From positions 3,048,001 through 3,112,000 of the forward strand of contig JANEZZ010000399.1 in assembly GCA_026122225.1 (NCBI GenBank): a stretch of 64,000 nt of DNA, read 5' to 3'. The translations under genes and the position numbers were made by a program. The notes under the pieces were generated by a model. It searched no databases. It had not been told where the DNA came from and saw only the letters and a program-made list of their open reading frames with translations. The DNA comes from Heloderma charlesbogerti (lineage: Eukaryota; Chordata; Lepidosauria; Squamata; Helodermatidae). Shown here one piece after another: positions 43,610 to 55,397 of this stretch (its first letter is position 1; every line of letters starts with the position of its first letter).

Positions 43610-45070
43610 CCCTCCTGCATAAAATATTTGAAGGCTTTAGGCTAGGCTAGGCTTTTCCCTGGGATAGCATTCAAACATTCATCCTTACACCTTCAATTAG
43701 AAATGGTACATCCCAGCAACAAAGACATCATGTGGAACTTCTGCTCACCTACATCCAGCAGTGGCCAGCCAGGTGCTTCAAGGATGCCCACAGCAGGACA
43801 TGAAAGCAATACCATCTCCTGCTGTTTGATGTACACACTGGAGTTTCTATTTAATTATCATGGGAAATCCATTGATAGACCTACCCTCCACAAATTTCCC
43901 TACCCCTGCCCCCTTTAAAATTAAGCCTGAGGCCACCATCACAAATCGTGGTAGCAAATTCCACAGATAAAAAGAAGTTCTTTCTTCTGTCTGCCATGAA
44001 TCTGTTGCTAATCAATTTCACAGAGTGATCCTGACTCCTAATATCATGAGATAGGAAGGGGAAAAATCACTCTGTCCACACCATGACCAGTTTTAGAACC
44101 TTCTACCACATTCCCAGTCAGTTGTATTATTTGTAGGCTTAATGACACCAAACACTCTAGCCTTTCCTTGTAAGGAAGATGCTCCAATTCCATGATTATT
44201 TTGGCTGGGGTTTTTTTTACATCTTTCCCAGCTCAAATATTGTTCTTTTTGAGAGTGGGTAATCAGGACACATAGTATTCCAGATGTGGCAGCACCACAG
44301 ATTCATATAAAGGGCACTTTTTGCACAAATACCACAGCAAAGGATGTTACACATTAGAAATCAGTCTACAAGTGTCTATTTCACTGCGTGTACACACATT
44401 AGAATATGGACGGATGCTGGTGTCCTTGGCCACAAGATGTAACACTATTCAAATGCAACCCCTGCTTATCAAGCTCTGCAGATATTCAGAATTAGCATTA
44501 CATCAGCATTCCTTTCAATCTAGTATTATTATGATCACCATGTTACTGACATGCATCACCAAACAATAAGGCCCAAACACCCTGAGGATATGTTCAAGAT
44601 TTAAACAAGGTTAGGATTCTTTTAAACCCTAGCCTTCTCAAGTCACTATTTAATACACTGTGTGTTACCCAAGCAACCAAATGAATAATCTCTCCTTTGA
44701 ATGACCCCACCCTCCCATTACAGAGCAGACCTTCGTATTATATTCATGAAAAACAAGAACAAAGCAAAGGCTAAAGCTGCAATCCTGAACATGCTTACTT
44801 GAGACTTGCTTCCAAGGAAGTACACATGAAATCAAGCTGCACACTTTCTATAGAACACTTTGAGAGAAGGGTACAACAAGGATGCTTGTATGAAAGCCAT
44901 GCAAAGAACACTTGGTTGGTGTCCTATGCTGGCCTACTGGGCTTGCAAATTCCCAGAAACCTCACTCCTCATAGGCAGCGCGGTTCATCTCCAGCTCCAC
45001 ACTCGTAAGAAGCTGGAGGATGTGGTATTCCATGCAGAAGCTGGAGTATCACATCCTCCAGCTTCCGCAT
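43610..45070. other. Repeat-poor stretch
   Basis: No gene. 'aaagctgcaatcctgaacatgcttactt' near 44774 resembles one arm of the hairpin MITE group. A local inverted match lies around 45009-45066 ('gaagctggaggatgtggta' facing 'cacatcctccagcttc'). Confidence 0.4.
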
Positions 45071-45083
45071 TCCAACAGAATAT

Positions 45084-45366
45084 GTTGTTCAGTCATTCAG
45101 TCGTGTCTGACTCTTTGTGACCCCATGGACCATAGTACGCCAGGCCTTCCTGTCCTGCACTCTCTCCCGGAACGTTCTCAGGTCCATATTAATTGCATCG
45201 GTGATGCTATCTAGCCATCTCATCCTCTGCCGTCCCCTTCTCCTTTTGCCTTCAATCTTTCCCAGCATCAGGGTCTTTTCCAGGGAGTTTTCTCTTCGCA
45301 TTAGGTGGCCAAAATATTTGAGCTTCAGCTTCAGTATCTGTCCTTCCGATGAGCACTCAGGGTTGA
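45084..45366 (-). mobile_element. BovB LINE, short 5'-truncated copy, 10-bp TSD
   Basis: Exact TSDs 'aacagaatat' lie at 45074-45083 and 45367-45376. The 283-bp insert is only the C-terminal end and 3' tail of BovB in minus orientation, with an open frame 45301-45089 containing 'MRRENSLEKTLMLGKIEGK' and ending 'VTKSQTRLND'. It was dead on arrival and the clean TSD indicates fairly recent insertion. Confidence 0.92.
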
Positions 45367-45379
45367 AACAGAATATACA

Positions 45380-45905
45380 TAACCCTGAATACTAAATGTA
45401 CAATAAGGCCCTAGGACACATAGTTATTCCAGCATGGTTGGTCATACAGGCCCTTTGATCCCAGATAGCACCATGGGAAAATACAACTCTCTGGAAACAA
45501 GGGTCACCTCTTCAGTTCTGTGGGTCCTTAAAGCAGCATGACCAATAACAGTAGGGAATGTCCATATACAATTGATGTTCTGACTACTTGCCCCTTCAAA
45601 GCACTTCACTAGAGTAAAATCTTATTAAATAAATTAGTGATAATGTGGAGGCTTCCATTTATTTGATTTGTTTCCAGTAAAGTGTTACACAATTGTGAAC
45701 TCAGTATTATTCAAATGGGAGGCTGTTTAAAAATGCAAATTGTTTTAAACTGCGCAGACTGACAACTGATATTTTGGCTGTTTCTGAATCCCCCAAATGT
45801 GACAAAGCAGGGAAAGGAATCACCTAATTAAAGAGGTTTCTTTGGCATGCAGCATTTAAACAGATGCAGAGCTTCCTCTCATTTAAATGTGTTTGAATTT
45901 TAGAC
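45380..45905. other. Repeat-poor stretch
   Basis: No gene or recognised repeat. Confidence 0.4.
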
Positions 45906-45911
45906 TATGTA

Positions 45912-46049
45912 TCAAGGGATGGGAAACAGTGGTCTTTCAAATGCTGATGAATTACAACTCCCATCCTTCCAGACTACTAGTCATGCTGGGGCTGCTAGGA
46001 GTTGGAATTTAACAACCCTTGGAGGGTCACAGGTTCCCCACTCCTCCCA
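45912..46049. mobile_element. Short hAT-like MITE
   Basis: The ends 'caagggatgggaaacag' and 'cacaggttccccactcct' are decayed CAGGGATGGGGAAC termini around the 'attacaactcccatcc' / 'aggagttggaatttaacaac' inverted core. No clear TSD. Confidence 0.65.
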
Positions 46050-46234
46050 TATACAAATTCAGTACCCTGTTATTAACTGCAACTCCTCTTTGAACTGTTA
46101 TTCCCAGCAGCAATTTCAGCCTTTGCCGAAATCCTATTCATTAGTCCCCATCCAAAGACATACCCACGAAGAAAACCCTGTAGGATGTCTGACATTGCTT
46201 ATTAGTCTACTGTTTTTGTAAGTGGAATATAGTT

Positions 46235-46324
46235 GCTTATCCCCTTATCAATGGGAATCAAAGCCACCCTGAGTGCCTTTTTTTTAATAGAAAGGCAGGA
46301 TACAAATCAAATCAATCAATCAAT
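46235..46324 (+). mobile_element. L2-like LINE 3' tail
   Basis: 'aagccaccctgagtgcctttt', 'agaaaggcaggatacaaatc' and a (CAAT)n tail form the usual L2 terminal segment. Confidence 0.5.
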
Positions 46325-46395
46325 GTTTTGTGGCAAGGTGCACACTTGCGATTTCATCACCCACTGATGATGCATCCTAGAGCATCAATTGATCT

Positions 46396-46440
46396 CGTGT
46401 GTGTGTGTGTGTGTGACACAGAGAGAGAGAGAGAGAGAGA
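46396..46440. repeat. (TG)n(GA)n compound microsatellite
   Basis: About nine TG units, a short joint, then about eleven GA units. It lies 66 bp upstream of the LINE at 46507. Confidence 0.95.
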
Positions 46441-46517
46441 ATGAGAAATCAGTTTAATTGCCACAAATGTAAAACTCTTTTCAATGAAGATAAGGTACAA
46501 ACTTGGTCTCACTCGCT

Positions 46518-46581
46518 GGATCGTCACCTTGTTGTGGTAAGTGGGCTTGTGTGCTCCAGTGAACCCTGTGAGCGAAGCCAT
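46518..46581 (+). promoter_or_regulatory. LINE 5'-UTR motif shared with BovB
   Basis: 'ggatcgtcaccttgt', 'ggtaagtgggcttgtgt', 'ctccagtgaa' and 'gaagccat' repeat the BovB 5' motif with one 16-bp expansion. The position relative to the element start is the same within two bases. Confidence 0.4.
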
Positions 46582-47193
46582 CGGGAGTTATTACTCCCAG
46601 CAAGGACACCCATGGCGGTAAGGTCAAGGGGGAGGAACCAGACAAAGAACGATCCAAGAAAGTCCACCACAGCAGAACAGGCGGACGATAACAAGATGTA
46701 TGTTACAGTGGCTGTGAAGGCGGATGAAGGCTGCAACAGATAAAGGACTACCAATCGTCATGTTATTCATGCCACTGGATTAGAGCCTTTTTCTGTGAAG
46801 ACTGTGTGTTGATCATTGTGCACTGATCTCCACACATAAAACAAATTCACGCACAGGCGTCTTCAAATCCACCTAACCAACCAAAAGACCCATAGCAATC
46901 GGCGAATGGCAACGGGGTCAGGACTGTGAAATCTGGAACCCCTAGTCATGGACCGGCACATGGGCGGTGGATACAGATTCAGTCGTCCTGACTCAAGGAC
47001 CAAGGCAGTTCAGTAGTTCAACTATATCCACGGCAGCTGTATCCACGACTGAGCAGTCCTATTTAGGATCCACTCTGCTCACCCCATATGGGGAGGGGGC
47101 TAGAAAAGGTGCCCTAAACATAGTCTGCCTCACTCCTCCCTGACTGGATTACTGCATCCAGTGGGGTCACCACTCAGCGGTCGCAAAAGACAA

Positions 47194-50100
47194 ATGAACT
47201 TTGGAACATGAAATATACGGACACTGCTGGACAATACAGATAGTGAACGCCCTGAACGCAGGACTGCCATCATTGCAAGGGAGCTGAGACATTTTAACAT
47301 TGATATAGCAGCACTCCAAGAAACCCGAAGAGCAGGAGAGGGACAACTGAAGGAAGAAAAAGGAGATTACACCTTCTTCTGGAAGGGACTGCCTGAACAA
47401 GAACGACGAATACACGGAGTAGGCTTTGCTATTAAAAATGATCTTATGAAGCTCTTGTCAGCTGGCATTAACGAACGACTCTCAACCCTTCCAATAAAAC
47501 TCACCAAAAACCAGCAGGCAACTATTTTAAGTGTCTATGCACCAACATTAGATGCTGGTGAAGGCATCAAAGAAAAAATTTACTCCCAGCTGGACACCAT
47601 CTTATCAGAGATACCTAAGGAGGATAAAATTATCTTCCTGGGCGATTTCAATGCCAGAGTTGGGCGTGATTTTGATTTGTGGCCGGGGATCATTGGGAAA
47701 GAAGGAGTTGGCAATAGTAACCAGAATGGAATTTTACTTCTGACTAAATGTACAGAGCATAATCTTGTTATTACCAACACACTCTTTCGCCAGAAAAATA
47801 AATTTAAAACATCATGGAAGCATCCTCGGTCAAAGCGCTGGCATCTCTTAGACTATGTAATTGTCTGTGCAAGAGATCGTTGTGATGTACTCCTCACTAG
47901 AGGCATGACGAGTGCTGACGACTGCTGAACAGACCACCGATTAATTCGTTCTATGATGGCCATTAAGATTGTCCCTCAACATAGGCTCCAAGGAAGAAAA
48001 CTAAGACGTAAAATCAACACCCAAGCCCTTCAAGATCCTATTAAGCGAGCCTGCTTTCAAACAACTCTCAAGGAACATCTATCTATGGAAACCCCTGAAA
48101 ATGTCAAGGAACACTGGAATAAATTGAAGACCTCCATTATTGCAGCCTGTGAACAAACTATCGGATACCAAACTAAGAAACATCAGGATTGGTTTGATGA
48201 GAATGATAGGGAGATTGAACATATTATTGATAAGAAAAGGAAAGCCTTCCAAATATTGCAAAAAGACATCAACTGTGTTGCTAAGAGAAAAATTCACGCC
48301 ACTGCAAAGGCTGAGGTGCAAAGACGAACTATAGAACTTAAGAAAACCTGGTGGATAAAGAAAGCTCAAGAAATCCAGCATCTTGCAGATGTCCATGATG
48401 CACGGGGCTTTTTTTAATGCCACAAAGGCCATCTACGGACCAACAATTCATGGTACAAACCCCTTACGCTCAATGGATGGTGCCAAACTTCTAAAGGACA
48501 AAAGGTCTATTCCACTGCATTGGAAAGAGGATTATTACAACCTCCTTAACCGTAACTCTATTGTGGCTGATGAGGTCTTCTCGCAAATTTCCACAAAAAC
48601 AAACCAGAGATGAGCTTGAAGTATCCCCTAGTTTGGAGGAAGTCAGTAAAGCCATCAACCAAATGAAAAATAACAAAGCTAGTGGACCCGATGGGATCCC
48701 TGCTGACGTTTTTAAAGGAGGTGGGCCTGAAGCTACACAACAGCTTCACAAGCTCATCGAAAAAGTCTGGATGAGGGAGGAGATCCCAGTAGATTTCAGG
48801 GATGCCATAATTATCACTCTCTTCAAAAAGTGCGATAGAACAGATTGTGGAAACTATCGAGGCATCTCCTTTCTAGCTACGGCAGGCAAAATCCTGGCAA
48901 GGATCCTCGCAGACCGCCTTCTATCTATCTCAGAAGATATCCTCCCTGAATCCCAAAATGGCTTCTGCCCCTCCAAGGGGACAGTGGATATGATCTTCAC
49001 CGCACGACAGGTCCAAGAAAAATGCAGGGAGCAAAACCAACCTTTGTACATGGCATTTATTGATCTGACTAAGGCTTTCGACACTGTAAACGGAACTGCT
49101 CTCTGGACCATCCTTTTGAAAACTGGATGCCCTAATAAATTTGTGAACATCTTGTGGCTCCTCCATGACGACAACAATTTTGGATGACAATGGCTCTCAA
49201 AGTAATTCATTTAAAGTGGGATCAGGCGTTAAACAGGGATGCGTCATTGCTCCAACCTTATTCGTTATCTTTATCGCTATGATTCTACACCTTGTTGAAG
49301 GGAAACTTCCCACTGGTGTAGAAATCATATATTGAACAGATGGAAAACTTTTTAATCTCAGTAGGCTGAAAGCAAAAAGTAGGGTAATCACAACCTCTGT
49401 CATAGAACTTCAGTATGCTGATGATAACGTAATCTGCACACATTCAGAGGAAGATCTCCAAACTATCCTAAACATCTTCGCAGAAGCATATGAAAAGCTC
49501 GGCCTCTCGCTTAACATCAAAAAAACCAAAGTGCTTTACCAACAAGCACAAACCAATCCTTCTATAGCACCATCAATCCAGCTTAATCATTTTTCCAGTA
49601 TGATGCTGGAAAATGTTGATCACTTTTCTTATCTTGGCAGCCATCTCTCCACAAAAGCTGACATCGACGCTGAAATTCAGCATCACCTGAGCTCTGCGAG
49701 TGTAGCATTCTCCTGAATGAAGCGTAGAGTGTTCGAGGATCAGGACATTCGCAGGGAGACTAAAATGCTTGTTTACAAAGCCATTGTACTACCGACCTTG
49801 CTGTACGCCTGTGAAACATGGACCATCTATAAACGCCACTTCCAACTTCTCGAAAGATTCCATCAACGCTGCCTCCGAAATATTCCACAAATTACTTGGG
49901 AAGACAGACGGGTCTAATGTCAGCGTACTGGAAGAAGCAAAGATCACCAGCGTTGAAACAATGGTTGTCCAACATCAACTTCACTGGACCGGCCATGTTG
50001 TTCGAATGCCTGATCATCGTCTCCCAAAGCAGCTACTTTATTCCCAACTTATGAATGGAAAACGGAATATTGGTGGACAGCAAAAGACACTTAAAGATGT

Positions 50101-50374
50101 TCTCAAAGCTAATCTAAGAAAATGTAACATAAGCATTGAGAACTGGGAAGCTCTAACCCATAAGCGTTCCAACGGGAGGTCAGCCTATATTAAAGGCGCT
50201 ATGGACTTTGAAGAAGCATGAGTACAGGGAGAAAGGGAGAAAGAAGCTTAATGGAAGGCATGTCAAGCAAACCCTCACCGTGATCGCCTTCCACCTGGAA
50301 ACCTATGTCCTCACTGTGGGAGGCTGTGTAGATCCAGAATCGGCCTTTACAGCCACCTGCAGACCCATTGTTAA
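47194..50374 (+). pseudogene. Inactivated LINE polyprotein (APE-RT-CCHH)
   Basis: The probable start ATG at 47194 opens the APE domain. Visible endonuclease blocks are 'ALQETRR', 'GVGFAIKND', 'FLGDFNARVGRD', 'RWHLLDYVIV' and, after a stop, 'TDHRLI'. RT blocks are 'NNKASGPDGIPADVFK', 'CGNYRGISFLATAGKIL', 'FIDLTKAFDTV' and YADD. A finger 'CPHCGRLC' ... 'HLQTH' lies at 50306-50368. Lesions: stops at 47209-47211 and 47926-47928 (both where tryptophan is expected), 49333-49335, 49714-49716, 50219-50221 and 50249-50251; frame changes near 48410, 48590, 49170 and 49910. The copy is old and inactive. Confidence 0.85.
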
Positions 50375-50444
50375 GACTCTACTCTTAGAAGACAATCTTA
50401 CTCGGTCACGAGTGATCGCCATGATGATGACAACAAACTTGGCA

Positions 50445-52030
50445 GAGGGTTGTTCCGTGATGAATATGCAGTAGTGAATCAGTCCCAAGTGTTGTGCATA
50501 TTGTGGAAGAACACGATTTAGGGCACATTTGCATGGGGCTTTTGGAAGAGAATCATATGGAGATTCCAACATACATCCACCCCACCTGCCCTAGTAGGCA
50601 AACACTGATGACTTGAGCCCATGCTTTATGTATCCCAGCCTAGACACATTACAGATGGCAAAAGACTGCACCGGCCAAGCTGCATGTGGCAGGATGGACT
50701 CATACTTTTGGTGGATGAGGAAAAATTGCTTTGACCACTTCTGATTTTGCATTAATGAGCCTTCCTAATTGCTCATAAAAACTGCTTTGCAAATATGCCT
50801 GCAGGGGCATGTGTTAAGAGCTTACTTTACCTATGTTGTTATTGTCAACTAGTCACTATAAAACACAATTGTCTTCATCAGCTTTCTGGAGACATAATTA
50901 ATGCAAATGAGTAGGAGAGACTTCTTAAGTGATTTGCTTGGTAGCAACATTGAGAAAAGCAAGGTCATTCGTGAATCAGCAATGGAATAGAAGACTACTG
51001 GAAAGAAGAGGGTTTCACAGAAAGTAACAACCAGAAGAATAAAAACATCTGATGAGAAATGAGTTTCCAGGTTTATGCACAAGGACTCTTAAAAATATTT
51101 TATGTGAGTGACACTCAAGAAAGTCCAGAGAAAAGATCACTTTTGCTACCTCCAGATCAAAAAGACATTTACACTTCTGATGACTTATGCTTCCTTTAGG
51201 AACTGAGTAATGTATACAATAAGCATGTGAATGCAGGACTTTACACCAACTACTTGCCCTGAACAAACTTCCAAGCTTCACCCAGACATAATTGCCACTT
51301 AAAAATACACAACAGCATTCATATCCAACTTCCAACGTAGACTTAGCCAATTGATCCCCAACTTGTTAATTTGATAAGCCTCAGCACAAAAACCTCAGAG
51401 GTCATCTGGTGTTCAGAATCAGAAATCTGAAAAGGGGAGGCTGCCAAACACTGTTTACACAAAGAGACATGTATTAGAATAAGCAAGGAATAAATATGCT
51501 GTGTACCACTTCAACAAGAGAAAGTGCATTTTGAAAGCATCATTTCTACCTAAATGTGTGCTGAAATGCCTAATCCAGAGGCAAGAAAGATGGAACTATG
51601 TAAGTAAAAGACTACATCCTTATTACCTAGCAATAGTAATCCTTCAACTCACTTCAATTGCCAATTTATTTACATTGACTCAAAGGTTAATCAGAGGCTG
51701 AGGAAAAAGAGCCCTTGGATAATTAGGGGCTCAACCTGCCTCTATTTCAGCTCAAGATCAGATCATCCTGTCAAGTGCACACAGATAAGTGGAATGAAGA
51801 ATTAGCAATAAACTCAAAGGAATCTGAAAACAAAAATTAGCTGGGATCATAAGCAGAAGTATGTTGGTAACACAGCCTGATATTTACTAATTGTCTATAC
51901 AACTTTTCTTGATTCTAGATGGCAACCTACAAACCTTGGTCCCCTGATAATGTGACTAATTAAGTCTGTAAACTTACTTGTGTGGGCTGGTAGGAAGACA
52001 TTGCCATGGTATTTACTGGAGGGAACGTGC
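50445..52030. other. Repeat-poor stretch
   Basis: No gene or recognised mobile element. Open frames of up to 111 codons lack domains. Confidence 0.4.
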
Positions 52031-52034
52031 AAGA

Positions 52035-52085
52035 GAGTTTTGGCTGTTGGGCAGTATAGAAGTTAAACAAATAAATAAATAAAGC
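52035..52085 (+). mobile_element. L2-like LINE tail, very short
   Basis: 'ttgggcagtatagaagtt' followed by (AAAT)n matches the last bases of L2-type elements. Confidence 0.4.
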
Positions 52086-52109
52086 ACAACTTGGATGCCA
52101 TAGACACTC

Positions 52110-52500
52110 TAATATTTATTAATGTGTTTGTTTATTACTTACATTTCTATACTGTCCTGTAGGTGGAGTTCTCTGGCAGATCACAACACAGATCTTAAAG
52201 CATAAAATATAAGAAAATAAAACATAGCATAAAAACCTAAAACAATTAAAAACAGCTACAGAATAAAATCAGAGTAAAACCAACAGCAGTACTAAGATCT
52301 AAAAAGCTGGAACACGGTTTTCAAAAAATGAAGAACTAAACTGCCTGGGAGAAGAAAAAGACCAGAACACCAGGTGAGCATCACTGGAGGGAGTATTGCA
52401 CAACTGGGGCCCAACCACTGAAAAGGCCTTCTCATTAACAGCCACCTGCCTTACCTCATTTGGCAGGAGAATTCAGTCAACAGAGTTTGTCTCCAACAAA
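52110..52500 (-). mobile_element. L2-clade LINE, C-terminus and 3' UTR
   Basis: On the minus strand the decayed frame includes a segment read as 'NEKAFSVVGPQL', the L2 C-terminal 'AFSVVAPQLWN' block. The AT-rich 3' UTR and the reverse complement of 'acatttctatactgtcctg' follow. 5' truncated. Confidence 0.6.
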
Positions 52501-53021
52501 CATAAATGCAGAGGAAGGTGGTGCACATCTGGAATGCATATGCAGTGTTACATGCTATCAGAATAGTAGTTAATAATACTGCCAGACTAGCTGCAAACTT
52601 TCTTACAGTTTGACTGAATTTGAGCAGCTGAACAATTGAGAATTACTTAATATTTTTGGTGAGCCATTAGGAAGATTTCAAGCACAAATGGGCTAAAGAC
52701 TGAAACGTTCGTACAAGTGTGAGGAACTATGGGGCTTGATGAAGCACAGGCCTTGCAGTTCAGGCACTGTTTCCCTGGTCCTTGCACCACTGGGATTGCT
52801 GGTTAGAGGAGGGAATTGCAGCATATCAAGTTGGGGCAGTTGCACAACATCCCAGAATCTTTCTGGCTTAAGGAATTACATGACACTAGCGGGCCTGTCC
52901 TGTGCCACTAATTGACATAAAGTTCGCAGATCTGAGCTAGGTTCTGAGCAAGACAATACAAAATTTCTCTCTGTGGTACTAAACTACTGCCTGGCACCCA
53001 TCTGACTGACTGGTCTCTCTA

Positions 53022-53385
53022 CAGTAGGAATAGGAAACCTCTTTTGTCCCAAGGGCCAAATTCAATTTTGGAGAAGCTGTTGGGGGCCACATTCCAGTGG
53101 TGAGCAGGGCCAGAGACAAAGGGTGTAGAGCTTAATGCAAGAAGGCTGCGGCCAAACATAGAAAAAATACCAGCATATTTTAGATTAACGTTCTTACTGC
53201 CAGTAACGAAGCTTTAGGAGAGGCATTTCAACCTTTTAGAACAGGGGAAAATACTGCACAAAAGCCTGGACACTACTGAATGATTGGTAGCTGGGGGAGG
53301 GGGTGGGACCAAGGGAAGGGCAGGGCCAGATTAGGACCCCAGGGAGGCCAGATTTGGGCCCCGAACCTCAGGTTCCCCACCCCTG
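53022..53385. mobile_element. hAT-like element (CAGGGGTGGGGAACC type)
   Basis: The left end 'cagtaggaataggaaacct' faces 'aggttccccacccctg' at the right. Inside, 'ccaagggccaaattc' and 'gatttgggccccgaacc' are typical of this group. Flanking 8-mers do not match, so the TSD is lost or the ends are misplaced. No coding frame. Confidence 0.6.
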
Positions 53386-53394
53386 CCTTAAGTT

Positions 53395-54075
53395 ATTTAC
53401 CTGCCCCTGGATCTATGCTTCTGACATAGCTTTACTCTTCCCTACACAAAAGATAACACACTAATGGTTTTGATATTACATAGACTAGGTCCAGTTTCAA
53501 AGTACAGACACTCACATGTGCTGCTCACAGTACAAATCTAGAAATGGGCAGAGAAGATCAAGTATCTTCACAAATGAAAACAAAAAAAGATAAGAAGCCT
53601 AAGTAGGATATTTATAAGGTATCTACTATAAGCAGCACAATGGAGGTTACGGACAACCATGTTAATCTGTTGCAGTAAAAACCACGAGGACTAACAAATT
53701 TATTGTGATATAATATTTTGTAGGCCAAAGCATGCATGTGACTAAGCAGGCTCAGGCCTGCAAAAGCTTATGTCACAAGACATTTGTTGCTCTTTATGGT
53801 GTCACAAAGCTTTTTATTGTCTAGATTCCTTTGCTATATATACAGACTATTCTACCAAGCCTTCCACCCCAATTCCCAAGTGCTACTTAAAAACCTGCCT
53901 TCAGCTGCCAGCTACTCTCAACTGCTACCCAAGCATCAACACTGCCTAGTAGGGCCAAAAAAAAGCAAAAAGCTAGGGAACTTATTTAAGCAGACTTTCA
54001 CTGAGCACATAAACCCATATGGGATGCTTTTAGTGTTAAATATTTGATACACATTAGAGGAATTGTATTGTATTA
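53395..54075. other. Repeat-poor stretch
   Basis: No gene or recognised repeat, except a locally duplicated 'aattgtattgtattaaacta' type sequence near 54060-54105. Confidence 0.4.
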
Positions 54076-54099
54076 AACTAAATTGTATTGAATTGTATT

Positions 54100-54465
54100 A
54101 AACTAAATTGGAAAAAGTGAAGAGGGCTACTAAAATGATGATGGGGCTAGAACAACTCGTTTATGACGAAAGGTTACAATGTCTGGATTGTTTATCTTAG
54201 AAAAGAGGTGAGTAAGGGGAGACATGATAAAGGTGTACAAAATTATGCATGGTGTGGAAAAAGAGGATAGGGAGATATTTTTCTCCTTCTCATAATAGTA
54301 GAACCAGGGGTCTTCCCATGAAGCCGATTGGTGGAAAATTTAGGACAGATAAAAGGAAGTACAGTTCTTCACAGAGCGCATAGTTCAACTATGGTATTCA
54401 CTTCCACAAGATGCAGTGATTGTCACCAATTTGGGTGGCTTTAAAACAGGCCCGGACAAAGGCGG
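54100..54465 (+). mobile_element. CR1-like LINE, C-terminal remnant
   Basis: It contains 'aaaatgatgatggggctaga', 'ggtgtacaaaattatgcatgg', 'agataaaaggaagtacag' and 'caccaatttgggtggcttta', in the same order as the 9.23-9.97 kb remnant. The frame is broken. A hAT-like terminus follows. Confidence 0.6.
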
Positions 54466-54469
54466 ATTC

Positions 54470-54646
54470 CCCTTAATGTACAGCTTGCCCTCCCAATTGG
54501 AAAGGGGAGTGGAGCACTGGGGAATCCCCACTGTTATCTCCAACCAATTATCAGAGATAACAGTGGAAAGTCTTCTTCCTGCATGCCCCGAAGGGGTGGG
54601 GCTTGAGGAGGGACCTTAGCCTGCAGGCTGGAGGTTCCCCATCCCT
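54470..54646. mobile_element. hAT-like right end with internal hairpin
   Basis: It ends 'gaggttccccatcccta', a TAGGGATGGGGAACC terminus. A perfect 13-bp-arm hairpin, 'ccactgttatctc' (54528-54540) and 'gagataacagtgg' (54554-54566), lies inside. The left terminus is missing, apparently fused to the CR1 remnant. Confidence 0.5.
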
Positions 54647-54649
54647 AGT

Positions 54650-55390
54650 TTAACATTACTTGTGAACTCTCTCTCTCTGACAATCTGTGAAATTTAGAGC
54701 TCCATGACCAGAAAAAAAAATACTGGCTTTGGGTCTATGCATTTACTACAGTCACTGAAATACCCCCATGGCAGCATTATTTGATACTGATAACGTTTAA
54801 AGACTCCCTTTCTATTGATTGTACCCAAGGTGATGTACAAGACCATCTAAAGTAATTTGCATTACAAAGCAGATCTACTGAGGTACATGCTGAAATACCA
54901 TATGTAGTCATTTATACCCACACCATATACAAACCCCTTTCTCTGGGACACTTCTCTCCCCCCGCCCCCATAATGGAAACACACACGTCAAGAGAGTCTC
55001 AGAAAGTTGTTTACAAAGGGAAACTGCTCAGCCATATGTTAAGGATCTTTAAAAAAAAGACAACAACTAGGGCAGCCATTTTTAGTTGATCAAACCAACA
55101 ACAGACCTGCCAAATGATTTTTAAAGTTCCTCCCGATTGATCAGGTGCTATGTTAGAGATAGTATTCACGTTCTCCTTCCCCACTTCTAAATTGGTTCCT
55201 ACCATGTCCCTTATCCTCCTGCTCCTCAGGCAACAGGAAGAAGGAATTAGATGGAAAGCTTTCTGATGGGCTAGCACGTTTGCTGGCTCATGCTTTGTAA
55301 CTTGAAGGAGCCAACAATGAGAAAGAATTATTAGCCCAACACACACTAAGGCAAGGCATCACACAGGGTACTTCTGAGCAGTTTGCAAGT
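54650..55390. other. Repeat-poor stretch
   Basis: No gene or recognised repeat. Confidence 0.4.
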
Positions 55391-55397
55391 CTGTGAT

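Larger units (their letters stand above)
46507..50432 (+). mobile_element. Full-length APE-type LINE, 10-bp TSD (Vingi/Ingi-like?)
   Basis: Exact TSDs 'acaaacttgg' lie at 46497-46506 and 50433-50442, giving a 3,926-bp element. A 5' UTR of about 690 bp precedes one long broken frame: APE endonuclease, reverse transcriptase with YADD at 49414-49425, and a C-terminal CCHH finger. The 3' end is 'gtgatcgccatgatgatga'. It is not BovB, L2 or CR1 by its RT blocks. The single frame with a C-terminal finger and no visible RNase H recalls the Vingi/Ingi group, but I cannot settle the clade by eye. Confidence 0.85.

Noticed and set aside
46357..46581. Frame with HTHTHTR and SLSLSLS runs
   Set aside because: Translation of the (TG)n(GA)n microsatellite.
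52110..52500. Polyadenylation-rich 3' UTR of a host gene
   Set aside because: Matches the L2 C-terminus and 3' end in minus orientation, so it is repeat-derived.
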